The position numbers and the translations under genes are program-made. Below are positions 1-5,373 of a stretch of DNA of 6,120 nucleotides, piece after piece. The first letter of the stretch is position 1, and every line of letters starts with the position of its first letter. Origin of the DNA: an uncultured Eubacteriales bacterium (GTDB taxonomy: Bacteria; Bacillota; Clostridia; Christensenellales; UBA1242); NCBI GenBank assembly GCA_900557585.1, contig USTJ01000048.1, positions 1 to 6,120 on the forward strand. The letters run 5' to 3'. The notes under the pieces were generated by a model. It was not told where the DNA came from, did no database searches, and saw only the letters and a program-made list of their open reading frames with translations.

Positions 1-392
1 CTGGCGACTATCCAATGCCACACATGTCAATGTATTCGGCAACAAAGGCAATGCTTACAAATTTAATGGTGGCGCTTTCAGAAGAATTTAAAGGGCAAAA
101 TGTGTTTTTCACAACAGTTTGTCCATCTGGGATTCCAACAACAACCGCAATGAAAGATGCAATCAAAGCACAGGGCTTTGGCGGAAAAGTTACTGCTTGC
201 AGTCCTGAAAAAGTTGCAGAAATTGCGCTTAAAGCATCAAAAAAGCACAAAGTGCTTATCCGTCCAAAATGCATAAACGCATTTTTGGCAATAATGAGCC
301 GTCCGCTTTCAGAAAAGTGCAAGGCAAAAATTGTCGGCAAGCGTTGGAAGAAATCTCAGGCAAAACGAAATTTCGACAAAGAAGGAAAATAA
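1..392 (+). CDS. short-chain dehydrogenase/reductase, C-terminal part (COG0300-like)
   Basis: This is the last 129 residues of an NAD(P)-dependent oxidoreductase of the Rossmann-fold SDR family; its start lies left of the window and the first whole codon is at position 3. The visible part opens at the catalytic YxxxK motif (YSATK; Tyr at 33-35, Lys at 45-47), followed by the usual long helix and then CPSGIPTT, which takes the place of the family's PGxxxT nucleotide-binding loop. The tail (SPEKVAEIALKA, then a basic stretch with IRPKCINAF and MSRPLSEKCKAKI) resembles the DltE/YohA-like COG0300 subfamily, whose C termini carry a basic amphipathic extension. The nucleotide-binding GxxxGxG motif is off-window and the substrate cannot be inferred. 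The stop is separated from the metG start by one nucleotide, so the two genes are very probably co-transcribed. Family assignment is firm; subfamily assignment is inference. Confidence 0.88.
   Translation, partial: GDYPMPHMSMYSATKAMLTNLMVALSEEFKGQNVFFTTVCPSGIPTTTAMKDAIKAQGFGGKVTACSPEKVAEIALKASKKHKVLIRPKCINAFLAIMSRPLSEKCKAKIVGKRWKKSQAKRNFDKEGK
382..386 (+). promoter_or_regulatory. ribosome binding site that sets the metG start
   Basis: AAGGA lies 7 nt before the ATG at 394, inside the last codons of the upstream dehydrogenase gene. The reading frame is open back to an in-frame ATG at 331, but that start would overlap the dehydrogenase by about 60 nt, shows no comparable site, and would add 21 residues not expected before the synthetase core. 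The start at 394 is therefore preferred. Confidence 0.75.
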
Positions 393-393
393 A

Positions 394-1992
394 ATGAGAA
401 AAAAGAGAAATGTAACAATTTGCGTATCTTGGCCATATGCAAACAATAATCTTCATTTGGGCTATATTGCAAGTTCACTTTCAGGTGACATTCTTGCAAG
501 ATATCACAGAATGGTTGGTGATGATGTCTTAATGGTTTCGGGAACCGACTGTCACGGAACAAAGCCTGAAATCAAAGCAAAGCAAGAGGGCGTAACCCCA
601 AAAGATATTGTAGACCGCTATGACGCAAATTTCAGAAAAGCGTTGAAAGTTTTCAACTTTTCATATGATATTTTTGCAAAAACCTATGACGATTTCCACA
701 AAGAAAAATGCATGGAAATGTTCAAACGCCTTTATGACAATGGCTATCTTTATGAAAAGGTTGTAAAGCGTCCTTATTGTGAACACTGCGGAAAATTTGT
801 GAACGACACAGAAATTGAAATTACATGTCCAGTTTGCGGAAAGCGCACAAAAGCAGACAACTGCGACTGTGGATATGTTCCAGTAGAGGCAGACCTTGAA
901 GGTGCAACTTGCCTTATTTGCAAAAACAAAACCGTTCAAAAAGATGACAAGGTTCTTGTTTTTAAACTTACTGCATTCAAAGATTTTCTTGAAAATTTGG
1001 TTGAAACAAATAAGAACACTTGGCGACTTAATGCCATCAACGAAACAAAGAAATATCTTGATGACCTTCGCGACCGTGACTTTTCGCGTGAACTTAATTG
1101 GGGTGTTAAAATTCCAATTGAAGGATATGAAGGAAAAGTTGTTTGGGTTTGGTGGGAAGCCCTTCTTGGCTATGTAACCGACACAATGCAACTTGCAGAG
1201 GAACGCGGATTTGATTGGCGAAAGTTCTGGAAAAAAGATGTTGAACCAGACACCGAGAAACTTATTTATATGTGTCACGCAAAAGACAACATTGTTTTCC
1301 ATTCAATGTTCCTTCCTGCAATGCTCGAAGGCTTAAAAGACAATTTTGTGACACAAAACATCATGGTTTCCGCTGAATATTTAATGTGTAACAACGCAAA
1401 AATCAGCAAAAGTTCTGGAACATGCTTCGAGGCTTTGGTTTGGGGTGAAACCTATAATCCAGATTCACTTCGTTTCCATTTTGCAGAAAATGGCCCAGAA
1501 AAGAAAGATGCAAACTTCACATTTGAACTTTATCAAACAACACACAACAGCGAGGTTGTGAATAAGTTTGGAAACCTTATCAACCGTACATTAAAGTTCA
1601 AAGGTCTTGAAACTTTGCCTGTTGGTGAAATTGCACCAGAAATCAAGCAAAAAGTTCTTGAAACCTATGACGAAGTTGCGAAATATATTGAAACAATAGA
1701 GTTTAAAAAGGCAGCAGAAACTGCAATGAACCTTGTGTCAGAAGCAAACCGTTTCTATGACGAGCAAAAACCTTGGGTTCAAGCAAAAGAAGATCAAAAA
1801 GCATTCAACAACACAATTTATTCTTGTGCATATGTAATTGCAAACCTTTCAAACATTTTCGAACCATTCATGCCAAATGCCGCTGCATCTATTCGTGAAT
1901 TTTTGAATCTTGACAAAACACCTTCTTGGAAAGAAATTATTCCAGAAAGCGTTTCTCTTGAAAAAGTTGTTCCACTTTTTTCAAGAATCTAA
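394..1992 (+). CDS. metG: methionyl-tRNA synthetase, two-zinc-knuckle type without C-terminal tRNA-binding domain
   Basis: Class I aminoacyl-tRNA synthetase that charges tRNA-Met with methionine in the cytoplasm using ATP. The 532-residue protein starts with the expected strand and PYAN, then the HIGH-type motif HLGY (residues 21-24) and GTDCHGT, whose Asp52 matches the conserved methionine amino-group ligand. The connective insertion carries four cysteine pairs (CEHC 129-132, CPVC 145-148, CDC 157-159, CLIC 173-176), the two-knuckle zinc arrangement known from E. coli and archaeal enzymes. The KMSKS loop reads KISKS (336-340). The C-terminal helical anticodon domain follows (NKFGNLINR; the later EQKPW). 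The protein ends there, so the EMAP-like C-terminal tRNA-binding domain common in Bacillota MetRS is absent. Oddities are WVWWEALLGY (251-260), where the family usually has W-F/L-DAPIGY, and HAKDN where GKDN is usual. These may mark a second, MetRS2-like copy rather than the housekeeping enzyme; that is inference. Confidence 0.93.
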   Translation: MRKKRNVTICVSWPYANNNLHLGYIASSLSGDILARYHRMVGDDVLMVSGTDCHGTKPEIKAKQEGVTPKDIVDRYDANFRKALKVFNFSYDIFAKTYDDFHKEKCMEMFKRLYDNGYLYEKVVKRPYCEHCGKFVNDTEIEITCPVCGKRTKADNCDCGYVPVEADLEGATCLICKNKTVQKDDKVLVFKLTAFKDFLENLVETNKNTWRLNAINETKKYLDDLRDRDFSRELNWGVKIPIEGYEGKVVWVWWEALLGYVTDTMQLAEERGFDWRKFWKKDVEPDTEKLIYMCHAKDNIVFHSMFLPAMLEGLKDNFVTQNIMVSAEYLMCNNAKISKSSGTCFEALVWGETYNPDSLRFHFAENGPEKKDANFTFELYQTTHNSEVVNKFGNLINRTLKFKGLETLPVGEIAPEIKQKVLETYDEVAKYIETIEFKKAAETAMNLVSEANRFYDEQKPWVQAKEDQKAFNNTIYSCAYVIANLSNIFEPFMPNAAASIREFLNLDKTPSWKEIIPESVSLEKVVPLFSRI

Positions 1993-2020
1993 TAAAAATT
2001 TAATATTCAAATAAAATAAT

Positions 2021-2075
2021 AAAAAATGTCAGTTGCAATTTTAAGAAAAACAAAAAAGCCAATTGACATTTTTTT
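2021..2075 (+). terminator. intrinsic terminator-like hairpin after metG
   Basis: Left arm AAAAAATGTCAGTTG (2021-2035) pairs with CAATTGACATTTTTT (2060-2074), with one G-U wobble and a 24-nt loop; the right arm ends in a run of seven T. It lies 28 nt after the metG stop, as expected for the end of the dehydrogenase-metG transcript. The long loop and AT-rich lower stem make it weaker than a classic terminator. The right arm also contains the -35 box of the next gene. Confidence 0.55.
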
Positions 2076-2091
2076 GTTATTATTATATAAT
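2063..2091 (+). promoter_or_regulatory. consensus sigma-A promoter of the MarR gene
   Basis: TTGACA (2063-2068), a 17-nt spacer and TATAAT (2086-2091) match the sigma-A/sigma-70 consensus at every position of both hexamers. Transcription would begin near 2098, leaving a leader of only about 16 nt, almost all of it ribosome binding site. The -10 box sits in a 14-bp perfect palindrome, TTATTATATAATAA (2080-2093), which could be an operator for the MarR protein made from this promoter, although AT-only palindromes also arise by chance. Confidence 0.85.
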
Positions 2092-2099
2092 AAATTTAT

Positions 2100-2104
2100 A
2101 GGAG
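2100..2104 (+). promoter_or_regulatory. ribosome binding site that sets the MarR gene start
   Basis: AGGAG ends 9 nt before the ATG at 2114. The earlier in-frame ATG at 2105 directly abuts this sequence and cannot use it, so 2114 is the better start and shortens the protein by three residues. Confidence 0.75.
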
Positions 2105-2113
2105 ATGAGCATC

Positions 2114-2518
2114 ATGAAAATGGATTCAAGTTTCGCAAAAAGCATAATCGAACTTAAACTTGCATCAGACCGCATTGCAGAAGGCAAGGGCAAAGGCGCC
2201 GGAGTTTTCACAGTGCGCTATCAAATTTTATATTTGATTGCTTCAAAAGATAAAATATCTCCACAAGAACTTATCTATGAACTTAAAATGGCAAAAAGCA
2301 ACCTTGCTCTTATCACAAAAAAGATGATTAAAGATGGCGTGATTTCAAGTTTCAAAGAAGATGGAAATCGCAAACAAATTTATTATAGCATCACAGACCA
2401 AGGCAAAAAAGAACTTCAAACCAAAATGGATGCAATCAACAACATGCAAACAAAAGAAAGCAAAGAAATGCTTATGCATCTGATGAAAACTGTTGAAAGT
2501 TTGAAAAATGTGAAATAA
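2114..2518 (+). CDS. MarR-family transcriptional regulator
   Basis: A 134-residue cytoplasmic DNA-binding protein of the size and layout typical of MarR regulators, which bind palindromic operators as dimers and often repress their own gene. Residues 1-25 form the first dimerisation helix. The winged helix-turn-helix spans about 35-100: ISPQELIYELKMAKSNLALI has the first helix, turn and recognition helix, and the wing is KEDGNRKQIYYSITDQGKKEL, a very characteristic MarR wing with the usual D-G-N-R-K pattern and T-x-x-G-K-x-x ending. The remaining helices close the dimer interface. No cysteine is present, so a thiol-based redox switch of the OhrR type is ruled out; the ligand is unknown. It is transcribed alone from a consensus promoter, ends at a strong terminator, and has no co-transcribed target gene. 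Targets may be itself or the neighbouring genes, but nothing in the sequence settles this. Confidence 0.9.
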   Translation: MKMDSSFAKSIIELKLASDRIAEGKGKGAGVFTVRYQILYLIASKDKISPQELIYELKMAKSNLALITKKMIKDGVISSFKEDGNRKQIYYSITDQGKKELQTKMDAINNMQTKESKEMLMHLMKTVESLKNVK

Positions 2519-2523
2519 AAAAT

Positions 2524-2554
2524 AAATCCACCAAATTTGGTGGATTTTTATTTT
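2524..2554. terminator. bidirectional intrinsic terminator between convergent genes
   Basis: A perfect 24-bp palindrome (2524-2547; half-site AAATCCACCAAA) starts 6 nt after the MarR gene stop. On the plus strand it runs into TTTTTATTTT (2545-2554). On the minus strand the stem runs into an equally T-rich stretch (complement of 2512-2526). It can therefore end the MarR transcript and, from the other side, the helicase-loader transcript whose stop is about 175 nt away. Confidence 0.88.
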
Positions 2555-2722
2555 GCGTTTTATCAAATATAATAAACATTGATTGGAAATTATTGCGTTT
2601 TTTTAGAGTATGTTTATTGATAAATAATCTCTTTAATAATTTTAGTTTTCATTATAAAACGCGAAATTATGAGTGAATGCGCTGGCACATAAACAACGCA
2701 TATAATTTTATGTTTTTACGCC
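2551..2722. repeat. gene-free convergent spacer with four GCGTT-type elements
   Basis: No coding sequence is supported here. Four short elements share the core GCGTT followed by a T-rich tail: TTGCGTTTTAT (2553-2563, plus), TTGCGTTTTTTT (2593-2604, plus), CGCGTTTTAT (2654-2663, minus) and TGCGTTGTTTAT (2689-2700, minus). The first two belong to an imperfect direct repeat with a 38-40-nt period that also shares ATTGAT (2578-2583 and 2616-2621). The first and third form a 9-bp inverted repeat around the middle of the spacer, and AATAAACA (2571-2578) pairs with TGTTTATT (2611-2618) inside it. The role is unknown; a structured 3' end, a protein-binding cluster or a decayed element are all possible. 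Confidence 0.45.
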
Positions 2723-3673
2723 TTATTTTGCACTTTTACAGCGAAGGTCTTCGCCTTGAATTTGAATAAGCATGCTTTCGCGTTTGTTCACAAGACGGCT
2801 AAAAATTCGCTCGTTATATCGGTCTAAAATTTCGCTTGAACCAAGATTGGTTGTCACAACTGTAAGATGTCCAAGTCTTGACCTTTCGCTTAAAACAACA
2901 TAGAGATATTCAAGTGTAACATTTTTCAAAACTGGTTCGGTTCCGAGGTCGTCAATAATCAAAACATCTGGGTCGATTAGTGCGTCGAGATAAGATTGTT
3001 TGTTTTGGTCAAAGCAGGTGTGATAGGAAAGCATAAGTTTGTTCATTCCAAAAGCAGAAACAAACGAAACAATAAAACCTTTGTCAATAAGTTTCGATGC
3101 AAGGCATTCGGTCATGAAAGTTTTTCCAACACCAGTCTTTCCAGAAACGACAATAAAGTTCTGATTTATCAAAGGATATTTATCTGCAACTTTTTCGAAA
3201 ATGTCTTTCACTTTCAAAAGTTGAGATTTTTGTTTTTCGTCGGTTGCAAGATCGGGTTTAAATTCTTTGAAAGAGCAGAGTTTTTTGTTTTCAACTCCAC
3301 AATCTTTCAAAATCTTTTCACGAACTTTGTTTTGCAAACATTTGCAAAATGTGCCGTTCACATAGCCAGTGTCTTGGCATTTCATGCATGAATATTTCGC
3401 AGAAAGCGAGTCTGGTGAAATGTTGTTTTTAAGCAAAATGTGCTCTTTCTTTTCTTTGATAAGTTGAAGGTTTTTGTTTTGCTCTGTTGCGCTTTTGTTT
3501 TCTGCGCGAAGTTTTCCAATTTCGAAAGTAAGGGCGCGTTCTTCTTTGTCAAGTTGATTGAACTCTGGAATTTCGCGTGCTTTCATAAGAAACGAAACTG
3601 CCTTGTTTTGCGCATTTATTCTTGATGCAGAAAGTTCTGCAAGGCATGAAGCGATAAGTTGTTTTCTGTCCAT
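2723..3673 (-). CDS. dnaI: DnaI-type primosomal helicase loader (AAA+ ATPase)
   Basis: A 316-residue ATPase that loads the hexameric replicative helicase (DnaB of E. coli, DnaC of B. subtilis) onto DNA during initiation and restart. The length is close to B. subtilis DnaI (about 311). The N-terminal part is helical and charged, with a likely coiled coil at about 40-80. A zinc-binding motif follows, with Cys96, Cys99, Cys110 and Cys112 (CMKCQDTGYVNGTFCKC), typical of the DnaI helicase-binding domain. The AAA+ module has Walker A GKTGVGKT (178-185), Walker B VLIIDDLG (237-244), sensor-1 TTN (274-276) and an arginine-finger-like RIFSRL (289-294). The start codon comes one nucleotide after the stop of the DnaD-like gene and its ribosome binding site lies within that gene, so the two are translationally coupled. 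All key residues are present. DnaC-like phage loaders are the alternative, but the cysteine motif and partner gene favour chromosomal DnaI. Confidence 0.93.
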   Translation of the reverse strand: MDRKQLIASCLAELSASRINAQNKAVSFLMKAREIPEFNQLDKEERALTFEIGKLRAENKSATEQNKNLQLIKEKKEHILLKNNISPDSLSAKYSCMKCQDTGYVNGTFCKCLQNKVREKILKDCGVENKKLCSFKEFKPDLATDEKQKSQLLKVKDIFEKVADKYPLINQNFIVVSGKTGVGKTFMTECLASKLIDKGFIVSFVSAFGMNKLMLSYHTCFDQNKQSYLDALIDPDVLIIDDLGTEPVLKNVTLEYLYVVLSERSRLGHLTVVTTNLGSSEILDRYNERIFSRLVNKRESMLIQIQGEDLRCKSAK

Positions 3674-3674
3674 A

Positions 3675-5123
3675 TTATACCTCTATGTCATCAAGAGAAT
3701 CAAAGAGCGCGTCAAGTTGTTCTTTTGAATATTCTCTTTGCTCAAAGTTTGGTTTGTTTTTGTTTTCGACTTTTGCAAAAATGAATGAAGAGCAAAGTTT
3801 TTCGGCTTCTTCAACCGAAGAAATGTTCTTCAAATGAATCTCGCTCAAAATTCGGTTCATATATCTCATTGGGCTTGCGGTTCCTTTTGCTTTTTCAGCA
3901 ACAAGCATAATAATGTCGAAGGAAAGGTTCCAGTCGGTGCTCCAAGTGTTATAAAGGTCACGGTCGGCAGAGTTCACTTTGCGAAGGCTTCCAATTGTTT
4001 CAAGAATCTTTTTAATTGCGTCATCTTTTGCAACAACGTCGCCAAGATATTGTGAAATTGCATCAGAGGAAACAAGCCCTTTTTTGAAAAATTTCAACAC
4101 TGCTTCGTTCATAAGCGAAAGGCTTCGAATATCTTGTTTATAGCAATAAACGGCAAGAAGTGAAATTGTGTTTTTGTCAAATCCTTTTTGAACCCAATCT
4201 TTAATGTAAACCTCAACTGTGCTGTCAAGGTTTTGATAATAAAGCCCAAGCGTAGAAGTAACTTTCTTTGCAATGTCATAAAGTTCTTCTTTTTCTTTTG
4301 AATAGTTTTCAATGTCCTCAATGGTGAACAATTTTTGCTCATAATATTTTGAAAGGGTTTCGTCAAGCTTGCTCATTCCTCCTTTTTTGTTTAAAGAAGA
4401 GGCAACAAGCAAAACCACATTTTTTGTAAAACCAAAATTGTTTGTCCATTTCAAATAAAGATTTCTTTCGTCAAGGTCTGCATCACGCGAAAGCCCCAAA
4501 GCCTTCAAAACGTCTTTAACATCGCCACTTGCTTTTTCTTGTTCCAAAAACTTTTCTTCAAGAGCAGTGACACTTTTGATTCCTTCATTTTCAAAACTTT
4601 TTGCAACCGCCAAAATATATGGATAGTTGATAGATGTGCTTTTAATTTTTGTGCAATATTTAATGATCATTATCACAGCATCTGGTTCGAAGTGGTGAAG
4701 TTCAATAAGGTTATAATATTCGTTATATTCAAGAGGGGTGATCATTCTTCCGCTTAAAATTGATTGTACTTGGTCGTTGAAATCTTTATATTTTGCTTTT
4801 GAGCGCATTTTAGAATTGCCCGAAAACTTTTTTGCAGAAAGAAATTTCACTTCAAGTGGGGTTTTATTTAAAATTTGAACAAGTCCAAGTTCTTGCCAAT
4901 ATGAAAAATATTCAAAAATTTGGTCAGCAGAAAGGGACAACACTGTGCTCATGGCAGAAATGTCGTTGTCGTCACTTTGTGGATTTGAGCAAAGATAAAG
5001 TCCATAAAGATAAACTTTAACAGCGCCGTCTGGTGCGCCTGGCAAAAACTCATTGATAAACTCATTATCAATAATTGTGCTTGAACTGTTTCGAAGTGTT
5101 GTTGAAAAACTGCAAAGACCCAT
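3675..5123 (-). CDS. DnaD/DnaB-like replication initiation protein with four apparent DnaD-type repeats
   Basis: A 482-residue protein of the DnaD/DnaB primosomal superfamily, which in Bacillota remodels DNA at the origin or stalled forks and recruits the helicase-loader complex. Residues about 15-100 look like the N-terminal winged-helix domain (DDBH1-like: PDGAVKVYLYGLYL, then SADQIFEYFSYWQELGLVQI). After a basic linker (100-113) come four segments of about 80 residues that look related: 113-195, 201-275, 281-361 and 366-445. Each has a D-xx-L/I start, a Y-x-x-W/Y helix (for example LYLKWTNNFGF, VYIKDWVQKGF, LYNTWSTDWNL), then a hydrophobic helix and a final I-x-S/T-x-E/D-x-I/A turn, as in the DDBH2 (DnaB_2) domain. 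The C-terminal tail REYSKEQLDALFDSLDD is acidic and could bind a partner. It has no signal peptide or transmembrane segment. It is the first gene of an operon with dnaI. The classical proteins carry one or two such domains. The family call is strong; the repeat count is my reading. Confidence 0.85.
   Translation of the reverse strand: MGLCSFSTTLRNSSSTIIDNEFINEFLPGAPDGAVKVYLYGLYLCSNPQSDDNDISAMSTVLSLSADQIFEYFSYWQELGLVQILNKTPLEVKFLSAKKFSGNSKMRSKAKYKDFNDQVQSILSGRMITPLEYNEYYNLIELHHFEPDAVIMIIKYCTKIKSTSINYPYILAVAKSFENEGIKSVTALEEKFLEQEKASGDVKDVLKALGLSRDADLDERNLYLKWTNNFGFTKNVVLLVASSLNKKGGMSKLDETLSKYYEQKLFTIEDIENYSKEKEELYDIAKKVTSTLGLYYQNLDSTVEVYIKDWVQKGFDKNTISLLAVYCYKQDIRSLSLMNEAVLKFFKKGLVSSDAISQYLGDVVAKDDAIKKILETIGSLRKVNSADRDLYNTWSTDWNLSFDIIMLVAEKAKGTASPMRYMNRILSEIHLKNISSVEEAEKLCSSFIFAKVENKNKPNFEQREYSKEQLDALFDSLDDIEV
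3679..3684 (-). promoter_or_regulatory. dnaI ribosome binding site inside the upstream gene
   Basis: On the minus strand AGAGGT covers the last sense codons (Glu-Val) of the DnaD-like gene and stands 5 nt before the dnaI ATG at 3673, with the upstream TAA stop between. A ribosome finishing the first protein is placed to start the second, which would keep the two products in proportion. Confidence 0.7.
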
Positions 5124-5135
5124 TTTTGTCCACCT

Positions 5136-5155
5136 TTATATTATATATAATATAA
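5136..5155. repeat. 20-bp perfect AT palindrome overlapping the operon promoter and transcription start
   Basis: TTATATTATATATAATATAA reads the same on both strands. It covers most of the -10 box, the likely start point and the base just before the ribosome binding site. It shares the element TTATAT/ATATAA with the 14-bp palindrome at the MarR gene promoter. It could be an operator or an easily melted stretch. With only A and T, chance is not excluded. Confidence 0.5.
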
Positions 5156-5180
5156 TAACACCTAAAATAAAAAATTTCAA
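5152..5180 (-). promoter_or_regulatory. promoter of the DnaD-like/dnaI operon
   Basis: On the minus strand TTGAAA (5180-5175), a 17-nt spacer and TATTAT (5157-5152) make a good sigma-A promoter with one mismatch per hexamer. Transcription would start near 5145, giving a leader of about 22 nt. The leader carries AAAGGTGG (5137-5130), a strong ribosome binding site 6 nt before the ATG at 5123. A second TATAAT-like hexamer at 5145-5140 lacks a matching -35 box. Confidence 0.7.
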
Positions 5181-5250
5181 CACTTTTAAAACACAAAAAG
5201 TTTTTTGGCAATTTTGCATGTTTTTTGAAACTTTTTGCCACTTTAAAAAG
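5181..5250. repeat. overlapping inverted repeats in the operon upstream region
   Basis: Several pairings compete in this AT-rich stretch: CAAAAAGTTT (5194-5203) with AAACTTTTTG (5228-5237), TGGCAA (5206-5211) with TTGCCA (5235-5240), and CTTTTT (5231-5236) with AAAAAG (5245-5250). CACTTT also recurs at 5181-5186 and 5239-5244. The cluster lies just upstream of the -35 box of the DnaD-like operon. It could be a terminator for the radical SAM gene transcript or a binding region, but low complexity weakens both readings. Confidence 0.4.
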
Positions 5251-5317
5251 TATTGAAATTGATGTCTAAAAAATTTGATAAAATAATAAAATTGTTTATT
5301 TTTGAAATTTTATTTGT

Positions 5318-5353
5318 AAAAAATGCATCAAAAATGTTCTTTTTTATACATTT
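5318..5353. terminator. possible AT-rich terminator after the radical SAM gene
   Basis: AAATGCAT (5321-5328) pairs with ATACATTT (5346-5353), with one wobble and a 17-nt loop. On the minus strand the stem ends in six T (5323-5318). It is 20 nt downstream of the radical SAM stop. The stem is weak, so this is only a candidate. The rest of 5124-5373 holds no gene that I can support. Confidence 0.35.
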
Positions 5354-5373
5354 GCTTTTTAATTTTAAAAATT

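Noticed and set aside
331..393. Extension of metG to the in-frame ATG at 331
   Set aside because: It would overlap the dehydrogenase gene by about 60 nt and add a charged, unrelated leader. A good ribosome binding site precedes the ATG at 394, and the protein then begins where the family does, with conserved residues falling on E. coli-like numbers.
661..1302. A 213-codon open frame on the minus strand, antisense to metG
   Set aside because: It lies wholly inside the well-supported synthetase gene. Its translation is Phe-, Lys- and Cys-rich with no recognisable domain, and it has no ribosome binding site context. It is a mirror of the metG codon pattern.
2669..2692. A seven-codon open frame in the convergent spacer
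   Set aside because: It has no ribosome binding site, is far too short, and lies within the repeat cluster. There is no support for translation.
2551..2722. CRISPR array or insertion-sequence remnant
   Set aside because: The repeated elements are only about 9-12 nt, differ from copy to copy, are on both strands and are unevenly spaced. No transposase or cas gene fragment is nearby and no target-site duplication was seen.
5124..5373. Possible replication origin, given the AT-rich stretch beside replication genes
   Set aside because: No TTATCCACA-like cluster is present. The nearest match, TTGTCCACC at 5126-5134, has two mismatches and is the ribosome binding site region read on the other strand. 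No dnaA or dnaN is adjacent.
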